Origin: Phoebastria nigripes
Taxonomy: Eukaryota > Chordata > Aves > Procellariiformes > Diomedeidae
Direction: 5' to 3'
Assembly (NCBI GenBank): GCA_035582835.1
Contig: JAYKAV010000500.1
Coordinates: 691,144-755,143 of the forward strand
Length of the DNA: 64,000 bases
Positions 1-13,475 of this stretch are shown piece after piece. Numbering within the stretch: the first letter of the stretch is position 1; each line of letters starts with the position of its first letter. The translations under genes and the position numbers were made by a program. The notes beneath the pieces were generated by a model that saw nothing but the letters and a program-made list of their open reading frames with translations, ran no database searches and was not told the origin of the DNA.

Positions 1-784
1 GAGTGGATGGAGAAACTAGGTCAAATTGAAAAGGTAATTAAGGTTTGGGGTTTTGGGGTGGGTTTTTTTTGTGTGTGTGTGTGTGTATTTTTAAACACCA
101 GCCTGTACACTTCCTACAGCTCAACTCTGTTCAGCCCTTTTTATTATTTGGTCTTTGTTCAGTGGGAGAAGCCAGATGTTTGCTTTCGTTACCAGCCCCA
201 ATGCTTCAGGAAGTATTTCTGGAATTATTTTTCAGTGGGGAAGTAAAGAATGATGGCTTGCAATGAGAAAGATGTACTTCTGTAAGGTGGAACAATAGTT
301 TCCTTTATTACAGAGGAGGCAGCTGGGTTGCAGAAGGAGGTAGTGACTTCGTCTGAGGTCTTGCAGTAGGTCATCTGTTTCATAAAAAAATGAAACTATT
401 CGGTAGGGATTTTTTTAATACGGGATTTCAGTCTTGCAGTTGTTCCAGCTGTTTAGCTTAGCCTATTTTAAAGTATCTCTGATTATGAAGACATTAAACA
501 TACTACTATTTGCTGTCCATTTTTAAGAGTTCAGTTAGGTGATCGTTGGCTGCATTGTAATGAATACGGATTTTTTTTGAGATTTTTGAAGTTCAGTAAT
601 TTGCTCCGCCTTGCCTACTGCGACATGAATGTGGAAGAGGTTCTAGTTCTACATGTAGCACTGTCAGAGAGCCTTATGGCTGCAAGACAAGATTCCTTTC
701 CCAGAGAGTTTAACTAAACTCCCATTGACTTGAAATGAGCATACAGATATTCTTGGATTCCTTTTGTTTTTGTTGGTTTATCAG
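1..784. other. GOLGA1 intron, no exon seen
   Basis: The window opens inside an intron of GOLGA1, before its first visible exon at 785. It holds a short GT dinucleotide run (about 71-86) and T-rich intronic sequence. The segment near 313-370 is purine-rich and follows an AG, but it gives no golgin-like reading frame that joins the exon at 785. The missing N-terminal GOLGA1 exons must lie further left. Confidence 0.7.
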
Positions 785-3700
785 GAAAAAAAAATGCTTG
801 AAACACAGTTACAAGAAATGAGGGAGCAGAGTTTGAACCTTTTTCAAAAAAGAGATGAAATTGATGAACTGGAGGGCTTTCAACAGCAGGAAATTGCCAA
901 AGTTAAACACATGGTAAGATTATTTTAAACTTTTTTTTTCTTCCCTAAAATTTCTGTTAGAATACCAAGCTAGTGGTAGCTCTGCATTAATTTTTTTAGC
1001 CTTAATGCTTGTATACAATCTTGGTCAGTGTCAAAATCCTAACAGTAGATACATGCATACAATATTACATAGTTTATTTCAGCAGTGACTTTTCTGGGAG
1101 TTATTTATTATTTTATTTAATCGAGCTCATAACTTAATAAAAGAGACAAGTTTCAATGAGAAGACTTTATCAGTATTATCTGGTCATCTGTATTGTCAAA
1201 GATAATGTTCTAATATTCAGCTTTTGAAAAAGGAAGAATCTCTGAGCAAAACAGAGCAGGAACTAGAAGCGTGCACTCGAGAGCTAACCCACACTAAAGA
1301 GGTGCTTCAGGATGCAAGCAACGAGTCATCAGGCCTAAGGAAAGATCTTCAAGAGTTGCAGCAGCAGTTCTTGGAGCTAGAGGCACAGAGGTATGGATGT
1401 GGTGTTTCATGAGGAGCAGTGTATGCATTTCCCCTATACTTTTACTTCATGCCCAGTTCTGTCTTTTTGGAGGAGTTTATATATGTAGTGAGCTGACTGA
1501 ATAATTGCTTCTGGTATTCCAATGTGGATGTAAATGCAAAGTTTATATTTCTTTTCAAGCCAATTAAAGTAGTACTTGTTTAAGGTTTTGTAAGCTTGTT
1601 ATGATTTCTTTTTTTCATAGTTTGAATGCTTAACTGTCACTTTTCTTGGAAAATGTATAATCAAGCAGTGGCTGGTTTTAGGACAAGAAAATCTTGTTGT
1701 TGCTTAGTCCGTTTTCATAAGCAGCAGAATTATCTGCTAAAGATTATTTTTCTAGAATGGTATGTCACTTTTTTTTATTCTCTTTCTGTGAAGAGATGAA
1801 CTAATGACAGCTGAGACAAATGCAGAAAATAAGATCACTGCTCTGGAGTTAAGAGAACAGGAGCTACAAACTGTCATTCAGCAGCTTTCTGTAGACTTGC
1901 AAAATGTAAGTTTGAGTTAAGTGAGATTTGATTCAAAGAGCTCCTTGTCTGCAGAAGTTAGATTAGATATCAGTTATGTGTTTTTGGAAATCTAGTTTCA
2001 AAGCAAGTAATTTCTCAAAATTTTTAGGCTCGAGTTGCTGGTTCTGGTTGTGAGAAGAGACTGGAAATGTTGNAGGTGGAGCATGAATCTCTGAAGGTGG
2101 AATATGAACAACGCAAGCAAAAGGTTAAGTGTTTTCAGATGCATCTGCTGTTGGCTGGTGTAAAGGTGTACACTTGGGTAATGCACTGAGAGTTTGAAAT
2201 TTGGTGTCTAAATGTTTTAGGATCATATTNTCTTTTCAAATAGGACTGTCTTTCTAGTGGCACTTTTTAAAGTCAAACCACAATGGATTAGATGAAGGCT
2301 TCGCTACAAAAAGGATTCTGTGATTTCTTGTTCTCACAGATGACTTTTGAATTTGCTGAAAGAAATAAACTTACTGAACAGCTGCAGGAAAAAGTATCTT
2401 CCTTGGAAAAGAAGCTAGAAAGAAATCTTTCAGGGGATGAACATGTGCAGGAGCTACTCAAGGAGGTAATTATAGATTTATAGGCTGCTTAAAAGTGCAA
2501 TCTTAGATTTTTTTTTTTTTTTAGGACATACATTACTTATCACACATGGAAAGAATATATGATAATGTAATGCAGGCACATTTGTCCCTTCAGTGTATAT
2601 TGGCATGCTGTCTGTGCTGGACAGAATTGTGTGGGTGACTAGGTTGAGCCTGTTTACGTAGATATTGCACAGATGTCTTTATTGGTCTTTCTGCATTGTC
2701 TGTTTAGGCAATGCATCTGACTGCTTAGAAGCAAAAGAGCAGCTTTTTAACATTCCCACAGGAGGTAGAACAACTTGAGAGTTTTATTGGTTAATCCTTC
2801 CAGAGAACAGTGCACGCTTTTCCTTGTTCTTTGTCTTCTATTACCATGACTTGCAAAGCATTGGGACAGGGNGACGAACTGTTTTTGCACATAGGTGTAC
2901 AAACAGAATGTTACATATTGAAAGCTTGAGCCTCAGAAGTGTTAAGAAACAGCTGAAAACAAATAACTTGGCTTTGGTCAATGCCCTTTCTCTCATCATT
3001 TCTCAATCTCTTTCTCAAGCACTGATGCTCCTGTTCAGAATCAGCTTGGAGCAGTGTTTCCCCAGCTGGGTCCTGGGGAGACAAAGGAAGGTATGCTCTT
3101 CCTTGGTCAGGCTTGCCTACAAGGCACATCAACTTGATGTTGCTATGATAAATGAACTTGGCTTAGTAAACTCAAGCCAGTTTAAAGTCCATCTAGGAGT
3201 AGTAAAACATTTTGGAAAGTAATTACCATAACTAGAAAATGTTTTACCTTCTTTGTTTGTGTGTTTGCTGAGACACAGGAGAAGTTAAGCTTTCAAAAAT
3301 ATTTTTTTTTAATCCCTTAAACTTGGCCTGGATTAGAAAATTATGACCTGGCTCCTGATTAGATTTTACATCTGGATCACGACAGGATGCCAGTGAATTT
3401 CCCATTCTTAATATTAATCATGTCATCCCCAGGGCAACATGATCTGTGGAGGCCCTATGCAGTAGCATCAAACTTTCTGGTTCCCAAGAGCAAAGCTGTA
3501 TTGCACATCAAAATAACTGTTCCATTTTAGTTTGACATTATTAATGAAATATAAAGGAAAATCTTAATTAAAAAAAAATCTTCTCTTTGTCCATCCTTCC
3601 TCTTGTTCTTCATCTCAATATAATCTTCAGAAAGCTACTCTTGAGCAGAAACTGGATGAAACCAGGCAGCAGGTACTAACAGACAGAACGCATCATGCTG

Positions 3701-6700
3701 AGACTGTGAACCGATTGGAAACACAGGTAAGATTCCCTCCCCCCTGCTACAAATTCCCACTGTTTCCAGCCTCTATGCCCTATACCTCCTCTCCTCACTG
3801 CACTTATGCTCTCAGCCAAGGGTGAGACTACATGTCACATTTAGTCTTGAAAGGAAAGTCGAATTGATCCATGTCTCTGGTTGTCTCCCCACCTTCAGTG
3901 GTGGAGAAGGGCCAAGAGGTTATGAAGTTAGAGATTCCATGCATATCTTCCCTATCCTAAGAAACAAATAGCTGAAGTGCAAGCATTTGTAATGTATGGT
4001 TATATTTTAGAATAAAGAACTGGAACAAAAACTACAGATTGCAACACAAGCATTGAAAAAGAGCAAAGAAGCAGCTGCTGAGCAGGATGTGAAGATCCAG
4101 AAGCTGGTGAGTATGCTGCATGATGCTTCACTGACCAGTAGCAGATCAGTCTTCAGCATCCCCAGAGAGACTCATTTCTCTGTGTTTGTTTTGTTACTCA
4201 AGTGTTTTCTTGCTGTTTGTCTCCTAAACTGGTGTCTGTATATGGGTACATGATGCTGCTGCCAGAGGAATAGCGTTGCTTCGGTTTGAGTATATGTCAC
4301 ATGGAATGGTGTCCGATTCTTGTCAGAGCTTCAAAATACCATTTTATTAACATAGTGTTCTTTATTTCTCTTAAGCAAACTGATCTAGAGGATGAAAGAA
4401 GTAAACTACAGCAACAGATTTTAAGTGAGAAACATCAGTATGATCAGAAAGTTACTGGGCTGGAGTCTCAAATTGCTGCTCTTGAAACAGCTTGGGAATT
4501 TGATAAAACAGCTACTCAGCACAAGATTGTAAGTACAGAAACTGTTCAGTGAGCCATGTGAGTCTTCACAAAGTGATTTTAACACAGCTTGTAGACCTTG
4601 CAGGTTGTCTGAATGTTCTTATTCAGCACTCCTAGCATTATAATAGAAGATCTCATACTTTGAGAAACTAAATATGAACAAAGCATTAGAATAATTGTGC
4701 TTAGTATTTAAGCAATCTTTATTTTACAGAGCCAGTTGGAAAAGGAAAATGAAAATCTTAATGAAAGCAGAGAAGAGTATGAGAGTTCTTTAAAAAAACA
4801 AGAGTCTGAATTGAACAGGCTAAAGGTAAGGGCTTAATTGGTAAGTGATGTTGGTTAAATACAGAACTGAGTTTGAGAAGCAGTTAATGGCAAAGTGTAT
4901 TACATTCTCAGTGCTTGGAGTCACATTCAGGTTGCATGTACTTACCGCTGTAAATCATCTTTGGTACTCAGTAGAAANGCATTTGACGAGCATTACAAAT
5001 GGCTGATCCTTTTCTGAAACAGAATGCTTGGGTCTGCCTAAATCAGGCAGAAATAATACTTTCCCGTATTGTCAGGCATGAAGAGCTTTTAAATCCCGTT
5101 AGCAGTAATGAATACAGAATAGTTCAACATCAAATTCCATTCATAGCATTCAAAACAAAAATTAGAAACTTAAGTTGGTCAGGTATTTACAGCTTATGCT
5201 CAGTCTTTTGACTGTAATTTTAGACTGTTGAAAGTTTTTTCTGTAGCTGCTCTTGGATGCATAATTGGAATAAAGATCAGTTGTAGGAAGGAGCTACTTC
5301 TTTGTAATAGAGACTTCAAGCTAAAAGATCTTTTAAGCATTGGATATGTTTGGCCTCTTACATCAGTTCAGTGTTGCTCTTACATGTGCAGATAGCAGCA
5401 GTGCAATAAAACAAAACAGTAGCTCTCGTTTGGAAGTGTAAATCGTGGTGTGTTAGAACACCTGTAAATTCTAGTTGCCAGTGGATTTGGGTTTAAAGAT
5501 GAGAGACTGACTTGATTTTAGTTGTCTCGAGTAACCTCTGAATTACTTTTGGTTTGCAGAATGAATTGAGCAGCAGAGAGACTGTCAGCGTTGAAATTGC
5601 CAAAGCATTGGAAGAAACACGAAAACAAAGAGAGGAATTACAACAGCAGGTTGGTTAATACCAATGGTCTAAAATACATTTGGGTGCTCCCCACCTTGCA
5701 CAGACCAGACTAGATTTGGACTTAATTATCATAACAGTCAGCAACATTAATCAGAACCATATCCTCAGCATGCAAGACAGCAGTGGTTGCCTCAGTAAAC
5801 TTGAAACTTAAGGGTGTCTGTGTAAATGCCTGCACAAGAATGTAATCAACTTAGGTGAATTATTCCATTGGAAGAATGTAAATGCTGCTGACTGCGAAGT
5901 TAAGAATATTTGTAAGTTTGTAGGCTCAAGAGTTATGGCAAGTTGTGGCAGTTGAATACGAACAACTGAGGGGAAGACCAGGTAGTAGCAAGTGAATACA
6001 TTTAACAACTGAGGGGAAGACCAGGTAGTAGCAAGTGAATACATTTACTCAGTATGAAGGTGACTGATATTTCAGAGCCCTTTAAATCTGTAAGATGGTG
6101 CGTAGTCCCAGTGGGCCAGCCATCCTGAGCCATTGACTAGTTGGCAGTTTGTTTTGAAGAAACCTATTNATTCTGTTGTTGTTCCTTTCCGTGCTTATAT
6201 CACATCTTTGTCTGTTCTAAAACTGTAAATTTCCTCATAGGGAGGAGGTTGTATCCAGTAACCAAATATAAATTCTAGGTAGTCTTGTTTTGCACTTCTT
6301 TTATTAAAAATGTTCATGGTGGATAATGTGAGCTTGTGTTTGCTTAAGCTGGGAACTGCCAACTGAGCAAGTCTGACTGAATTTAGTCCCATCTTTTGTT
6401 TCTTTATTCTTCTGGGTCTGCTGTAGATCTGTGCTTGCTTAGTCCAGCTGTATGTAAAAGGGGTGTAAGGCGATCTCTGGTTTTGCTCAGTGGCTGTTTT
6501 ACAGCTGCCACCTGCTGGTTATGAGGCAATCTGTAATTGTGGCACAGAGTTTATCAGAAGCGTGTTAGCTCTTGCAGCACATTGACTTCAGTGCTTTTTA
6601 ATGAGGTCAGCATTGTAGAGGTGATGCCTTCTGTGAGTCTCTGGATGGATCACAGACATGCAGATTGTATTATCTGTAACACTAATGCTGCACAAACCAC

Positions 6701-9700
6701 TTTTTCAAGGTGTTGTATTGCCTAGCACAGAGCTCAGGCAGCCCCTGCCAGTTGTAGATACCAGCCACTGCCTTTGTCACTGACACAAGAATTCTTCTCC
6801 AGTCCTTCCCACAAAAAAAAAAAAAAAATTCTGAACCTCTGAGGTATGTTGAAATCTTTCAATGCCCTCTTCTAGTTTTATATCTTTAATGACTTCTGTT
6901 TGTTTGTTTGCCTGCTTTGAAGGTTTCACATCTGGCTTCCTTAATGAAGGAAAAAGACCAGCTGATTGATGAAAAATGTGATATGCTTCTAAAACAGAAG
7001 GAAGAACTAAACCAACTCAGTCAAGGTTAGACCAAACGAGTCTACTGTATCCCAGACAGCTTTATCTAAGTACAGTATCTAGTTCTGGGCTTGCCTGATA
7101 GATGGTAATAATTCTAGATTTCTCTTCCATATCTAATCTATTAGAATTTTCAAAATCTTGTATCCTTCAGTAACAACTGGACAGTCTCTCTACTGCGTCC
7201 TTAAAAGCAAAACCACTTTTTTAATCAAAGTCTTTTGTTTATACGCCATAAAATAACAAGTCTTGCTGTACTTTTTGTAAATGATTGTTTTGCGCAAAAC
7301 ATGAAATAAACGATGCAGATGAGAAGCTGCTACTTCATTGCACCACTTTAAAAACTGTACTTGCTTGAAAGATTATTTACATTCTTAAAGAGCAGCGCAA
7401 ACTGATATTCCACAGTCATACTAAAAAATGAAGTGCAGTCATCTTCATTCAGTTCCTAACCCCATTGTGTTTTTCTTGTGTGTTGCCATTATTTAGAAAG
7501 GCAAGAAAACTGTAGCCTCTTGTTGCACCATTCCATTGGCTAGCCATGTGTCGATAGCCATTTGTGCCAGCTAGCCATTTGTGCTCACAGCTTGGCCCCA
7601 AGTGTTNCTGTGCAGTCACAGCACAAGACACACAGACTTTTGATGGGGGTCTGTTAGAGCAAGTATAATTGATAATTATGTTGTTAAGTATTAAAATCAC
7701 TCTGACTTTCAGTCAGTTAGGCTGCTCCTTTGCAAAAACATGCATGTGGGCTTGGGTGGCTTAAATTCCATCGTCTTTCTGTCTTTACGACAGAGCAAGG
7801 CAAAAAGGTCAGGATTTACTGTCACTGTAACTTGCTTTGTTTAAGAAAAATAATTAGAAACTCCCATTTGATTCAGTAGACTGATACTAAGCAGGTCTCT
7901 CCTTTCTCAGATCATGAAGCTGTCTTGCTGCAAATGCATCAGTTGCAATCTGACATAGAAGCAAGTAATAGCCAAGCAGTGGAGAAAGAAGAAATGGCAA
8001 GAAAGGAAATTGATGAACTGAAGTTGCAGATACAGGAGTGCCTGTTGGCCAGAGAACATGAGAAAAATGTGAGTGCAGTTGCAAATCTGATCTGTTCAGA
8101 CTTCTCAGGAGAATAAGCAGGTGTGCAAGAGACCCCAGTTCTGTCATGCCTGGTGATGCATGCTTGGAGCTGTTTACTCTGACAACTTCTTCATGACCTG
8201 AAACACCAGCAGTGTAGGCCACCATTATTTGTTGTTCCCTGTCTTCCTAAAGAAAGCTGTTTCCTGTCAGATCTGTGACTGGTTTATGCAAGATGACCCC
8301 TTATTTTATTTGACTCATAAAATCTTGAGAGAACCATTATGAAACCAATGAGACAGAGACCCAAAAGCAATAAGCAGGGCAGTGAGAGATGTAGCCAACT
8401 AGATTGCCACTAATGCTTCCTGGTTTAAAAAAGCAACCGCCACTCCACAAAAACAACAACGAAAAAGAAGTCTAGCTTTCTCCCTGTGGAGTGTTCATGG
8501 GCTTCAAATGTCATGATATCTCTGCAATTCATTCTGTTCATTTTTATAGGTTTCAGAACTAGAGGAATCGACAAGAGCCTTGAACAACAAGCATTTACAT
8601 TCTCCAGAAAACAGAGTGGTGGAACAGAATGGAGAGGTAGCAGCTGCAGACATCATTCAACTTCAGAAGGATAACAGGGAGCTGGAACAGCAAATTGCTG
8701 AGAAAAACAAGGTGAACTGAAACAGCAGAAACAGCTGTTAGTCTTTCCCCTTTTAATTAGGAAGCCTAATAATTGGTGCTGCCCATACTGCAGCCTTAGA
8801 AGGACAGGCTTACCAAAATGGCAGATCCAATTTGAATCCAGTATTCTGTGAGTAAATTTTTTTTCCTCTGGGTTGTACAAGGATCTAGCAACAATGGATA
8901 AAAACTGCAGCCAGAATTGTAGGAATCCTTACCTATTTTAGAGGAAAGATGCACCAAATGATAACATTTACAGCTTTCCTGCAGAGCCCTTTTGTGTGAA
9001 TTCAGTTCACTTCCACTGTGCTGTCACATGAAAGCCCAAGTATCCTGTCACATGCCTGCTAATGTGTGCAGCTAGAAAGGCAAGACATTCAGGTTGCTTC
9101 TTCAGAGCTGTCAACGTTGTTTAATGATTGTTTNGTTCATTACACTTGTTTGTCATGGGTTTTTCCCAGATATCTGTGGGTCAAAATGTGTCCTGGCAAT
9201 GAATACTGTATTAACACTATCCTTTGCTCTGCTTACAGATGATAAAGCAGCTACAGCAAAGAATGACAGAACTCAAGAAAACCCTCCAGAAAGAGTTGGT
9301 AAGGGTTATGTTTTTTCAGTGTCTTCAGCTGGCACTTACCAACAGTTAGTTGCACTACTAATTCCAAAAACTTGACTCCTAGCTGGAGCGTAATTTTTTT
9401 ACTAGGGATGTCTGCAGTTTCCTTGTGTTTGCAGGCAGATTAGTGAACCCTTAAATTAAGGAAGTACGTTATTCTGGATCATGTATTGAATGGATGGTGT
9501 GACAGGTAGTCATCACCACTGAGCTCTTGCAACGGAGAATTTTAGCTACAGAAGACCTGTGTTTGGTAATCTTGGGCATTTGATACATTCATGTAGAGTG
9601 AACAACTGAGGTTTGATTGCTCTTAGCTGCCATTCAGCTGAGTTTTACCATGGGAATGATATCTGCCCCAGGGTAAGCTCCCCTTTAATCCCTCTTACAA

Positions 9701-12330
9701 TAGTTTTCCTCTCCAAGAAAAAATTCTTCTATTTTAAAAAAAAAAAAAACAACAGAGGTTTTAAAATATTCTCATGTTGTTATTTTTGTTCTGAGCTTGG
9801 AAATTGTTTTGGAGAAAGCCCATGTTTGAAAGGCACAGAGCAGGTTAGTAATAAAAGAAAATTATCGGGTGATAGTTTCTACCACGGAACCAGTTCCATG
9901 CTGGTTTGGGTAATGTACACGTAACGCTAACAGCAACTAGCTTATGTCCTAGAGTCTAGGGAGAGGTGAAGATACTTCTCCGCTGTGATCCTATGAAGGA
10001 TGAGAAGTTTGTCCTATTGATGCCCGGGTTGTACCCACCTTGTGGATACAAGCCCTCTGTGTTAGATATCTTGGACCCGGACCCTCTCCCAGTGTCAAGC
10101 TGACAGACTCTACAATGTACTTCTCTTTTTCTTTTTTTAGAAAATAAGGCCTGACAGTGAGGTACCTGAAGTACGTGAAAAAGCAAATTCTGAAGTGCCT
10201 AATGCTTCTGTGACTGTCACAAACAACTCTGATTTAAATGACTCAAGGGAGATAAACTTTGAATACCTTAAACATGTTGTACTAAAATTCATGTCCTGCC
10301 GGGAATCTGAGGTAAAGATGTACACTTACCTTCCCCTTCTAAGTCTGTCTTTCTCTAGAAACTGCCACCTGTTGCCTGCTAAGGACACTTCTATGCCAGT
10401 TCCATACTTTTACACTTAAAAAGTTGTTGACTGATTCAGCACAATGAAGCAAAATAGCTAACAGTGATTATGTTTGGAAGTACAGATTATTATGGACTAA
10501 ATGAAAGGAAAATGTGAATTCTTAAGAGGTAGTTATGTCTGGAAGTTAAAGATCTGAAGCTACAAGACATTCCCTCTGCACTACTCTAAAAAGCATATGG
10601 AGTATGTAATTAGAGTGGTTGTACATTTAAGAAAGACAGCAAAAAAACCCAAGAAAAAGACATAAACCACTTGCTGTTGATCTGTAAGAGGTAATTCCTT
10701 GTGCATTTGTAGCTGCTTCACGTTCTCCACATGGTGTCAAAAAAGTTAAAGGTAAAAAAGTCATGCCAATAATATACTTCACTTAATTGCAAGTCAGTGG
10801 GTAAGATCAAGAAATAATCGTGCGAAGCCATGGTATCCTGAGTGTTTGACTCTCTTACTAACTCTGCATTGTGTGTCTCATTTANAATATTAGTACTATA
10901 AAGTTAATATACTTACGTGTATATTTAAAACGGCATGATTCTTTCCTGCCTACATGCTGGTTTGATGACTTTTCAAAGCTTAAAAAAACTAGGATGTCAC
11001 AGGAGCCAAGCTTCTTTATTCTAACTAACTAGGCTCCCCATTTGTCGTCTTTCCCCAAAATATGCAAACCAATGTTAAAGAACAGAAAGTCAGGAAACAC
11101 AAACAGAAGAANTAAGATACAGGTCATCCTAGTCTATTGGAATTGGGGATAACGGAAGGCTGCTGGTCTGCTCTTCGCAGTTGTGACTAGAAAGTCTGTG
11201 ACCAAACCTACAGAAAAACTGTGCTGCACCATAGTCCAGAATGTAGAGTCTGAGAGCATCATAAGCAACAAAATACTGTGGTTTCTTTCAGGCATTCCAT
11301 CTAATTAAAGCTGTATCTGTGTTACTGAATTTTTCACAAGAGGAGGAAAACATGCTTAAAGAAACTTTGGAGTACAAGGTAAGGGTTCTGTTCTACTGGT
11401 AGTCTCTAACGGGACTCCCAGCAGATGGAATGAAAATTCTTAGATGCTGGGAGATCATGAAAAGTATTTTTTCCAAAATTTAGCTACAATAATAAATGCA
11501 CCTTATTACAGTGTTACCTAATCACATACATACATGTTGGAAGTTGTCCATTTCAGTGAGGGAAATAGTTTCCAGTGCTTCAGAGAAGGAGTAACAGCAC
11601 AGTTTTGCCCCACAGACTTAGTCCGTGGAGGGAAGCTAGAAGCTCCTTGCTGGAGTACAGTCAAATGTTTAAAAGCAGGAAGCTGAATTCTTGGTTTGTC
11701 GTTTTGACATTGGGCTTAGACACCTAGATCTGTTTCTCCTTTCCATTGCATAAAATGAGATCTCCTGCATGTCCCTGGCTATGTGGTTATTAGTGAATGT
11801 TCATAAATGAGTGCTGCCTCAGTTCCTTCCATGTCCTGCATTCATCTCTGCCCACTCAGTAAGCTGGACGTGTTCAGTCTACATATGATTGCAACGGAGG
11901 GAGATTTCCTTGCAATCTTGTTCAGGGAACAGTTTAATACTAGATTGACTAAAGGTACAGTTTTTAAATGACTGTAGATGTGTAATTTGTAATTATTTTG
12001 AAGGAATATACGTAAGTGTAATCTTCAGTGATCTTCATTTGTGGAAAACGGACACTGTTTCTTCCAGATTTGATTGTGTGAAACTATCTTCACTTCTTCA
12101 GTCTGAAGTCTGCAGCACTCTGCTTTGTAAATAGTTCTTTCCATCAAATGATGGGGAAATGCCTATGTACCATATTCTTTCTTTTTCAAATCTTCAGCTT
12201 TTCAAAAGTGTGAACCTAGCGTAATGTGTATTGTGCTTTCCTGTCCTAGATGTCATGGTTTGGGTCAAAGCCATCTCCTAAAGGCAGTATCCGGCCGTCT
12301 ATCTCGAGCCCAAGGACACTGTGGCCTTAA
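785..12330 (+). CDS. GOLGA1: Golgin-97 (golgin A1), 5'-partial
   Basis: A trans-Golgi-network coiled-coil tether, recruited by Arl1 through a C-terminal GRIP domain, that captures endosome-derived carriers. Coding exons read from splice sites and frame: 785-913, 1221-1390, 1794-1905, 2028-2123, 2340-2465, 3631-3726, 4011-4106, 4376-4528, 4730-4825, 5560-5649, 6923-7025, 7911-8068, 8550-8711, 9239-9298, 10141-10311, 11292-11378, 12250-12330. All junctions keep frame, giving 661 codons before the stop. The product is almost entirely Glu/Lys/Gln-rich coiled coil, then the GRIP domain, and ends in [11 protein letters not shown]. The first visible exon ([16 protein letters not shown]) matches roughly residue 147 onward of the 767-residue human protein, so about 147 N-terminal residues are missing on the left. 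One N (2073) leaves a codon ambiguous (NAG). The gene is convergent with ARPC5L. Confidence 0.96.
2028..2123 (+). CDS. GOLGA1: GOLGA1 extra 32-codon coiled-coil exon
   Basis: A phase 0-0 exon of exactly 96 bases with a good acceptor (tttttag) and donor (gttaag). It encodes a polar helix-like segment containing [15 protein letters not shown]. Human golgin-97, as I remember it, passes directly from the segment ending QQLSIDLQ to the one carrying LQEKVASLEK, which are the exons flanking this one. It may therefore be a lineage-specific or alternatively spliced in-frame exon. The human comparison rests on memory. An N at 2073 falls in the first base of one codon. Confidence 0.8.
5961..6046. repeat. 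43-bp perfect tandem duplication (GOLGA1 intron)
   Basis: Two adjacent copies, 5961-6003 and 6004-6046, both beginning AACAACTGAGGGGAAGACCA and ending AATACATTT. They appear identical over 43 bases. This is a recent local duplication in the intron after the exon ending at 5649, and no exon is affected. Confidence 0.95.
10141..12330 (+). CDS. GOLGA1: GOLGA1 GRIP-domain exons
   Basis: The last three coding exons (10141-10311, 11292-11378, 12250-12330) encode the GRIP domain. It reads [17 protein letters not shown], continues [19 protein letters not shown], and is followed by [17 protein letters not shown]. The tyrosine in NFEYLK is the conserved GRIP tyrosine needed for binding Arl1-GTP in this family. 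The block is nearly identical to the human domain. The stop TAA is at 12328-12330. Confidence 0.96.
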
Positions 12331-13198
12331 GGGAACCTGAAAATGGGCAGTCAGCATCTAGCCACTTTTTTCTGTGAAAAGAACGCTGAACACACTAATT
12401 CAGGTGTGTCTTAATCACTGTCATTGCAGTATTTTGTACAAGAACTTTTGACACTGTTTACAAAACTAATACTGTGCAAGGAGAAATTTTCACTACAAAC
12501 TGAAACACCTCTTCTGGGTTGGATTTGGGGACCATTGTCTCGATGGTCTCTCAATGGAAGTCAGCTCCTTGTGCTCATCGGTCTTGTTTTCTTGGCACCA
12601 AAGGGTATTGTTAACCTCACTAATACCGGTGCTGGCAGTTCAAGCTTCTAACACGTGCATCTGTTATGATGGTGATTCCAGCTTCTGTTACGGAGGGCTA
12701 GAGTTGAGTAACTCTAGGCACAGTAAAGCTTCCTTGTCTCGCAGTGGAATGCAAGCAATGAAAAAAAAATGTTGGCAGTACTGTATTGAGTTTTTGGCAG
12801 TTTGAAAAGCCTTTCAAAGAACAGGAGCAGGAGCTTTAACCAAAAAAAGAAATCTGCCTTGCCTTGTTATACTGACATACTAATAGTTCGCATTTTTTCA
12901 TATCACTGTGTAATTTAAGGTGCATATATCCTGGCCTGCAGTCCTGAAGGCTGCATGTTGATGATGATTATTTAATTTGAGAGCACAACTTTAGAGTTGT
13001 CTGATTTTACTTTTCTTAAAGAAAAATAATATTTAAAATGGTCTTAATTATAGTACCTAATACTCAGTCGCCTTTAAAACTAATCTATTAGCTTGTACCA
13101 TAGGTTGTTAGTGTTGGGAAGAAGGGGTAGTAAACCATTTTAAATTTTTAAAGCTGAATTCCAGGTATTGTAAATGCACACTGAGAATACCTTTATTT

Positions 13199-13220
13199 AA
13201 AAAAAAAAAAAAAAAAAAAA
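13199..13220. repeat. A22 homopolymer
   Basis: A run of 22 A residues in the probable GOLGA1 3' UTR or downstream flank. It is a simple-sequence tract with no sign of a retroposed gene beside it. Confidence 0.9.
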
Positions 13221-13469
13221 TTCTAGTGACAAAGGGTGAAGAATATTGGTACTAAATGCTTTGATTTTTTATTTTCTTCCAAGTCTGCTAGCAACAAATC
13301 TTCATAACCAGTATCTGCCTCTTTGGTTGTGGTTTTCTGTACTTCAGATCCTGATGCTTAAAAACTGTTATGAACATGTAGTGGGCTGTTAAATGTGTCC
13401 TAACTACATGGTAGAAGAAATGCTGCTCGTGAGGTTTTTGTTTTTGAGGGCAAAATTCAACTCTTAATG

Positions 13470-13475
13470 AATAAA
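13470..13475 (+). terminator. GOLGA1: Candidate GOLGA1 poly(A) signal
   Basis: This is the first canonical AATAAA on the + strand after the GOLGA1 stop (about 1.14 kb of 3' UTR). A second at 14508-14513 could be a distal site. Usage cannot be decided from sequence. Confidence 0.45.

Noticed and set aside
1791..1800. Alternative acceptor two bases downstream for the GOLGA1 exon at 1794
   Set aside because: It would create an immediate in-frame stop (AGA TGA). Only the acceptor before 1794 keeps the frame.
2824..3222. A 132-codon frame in a GOLGA1 intron
   Set aside because: It lies wholly between confirmed exons 2340-2465 and 3631-3726, has no similarity that I recognise, and contains an N.
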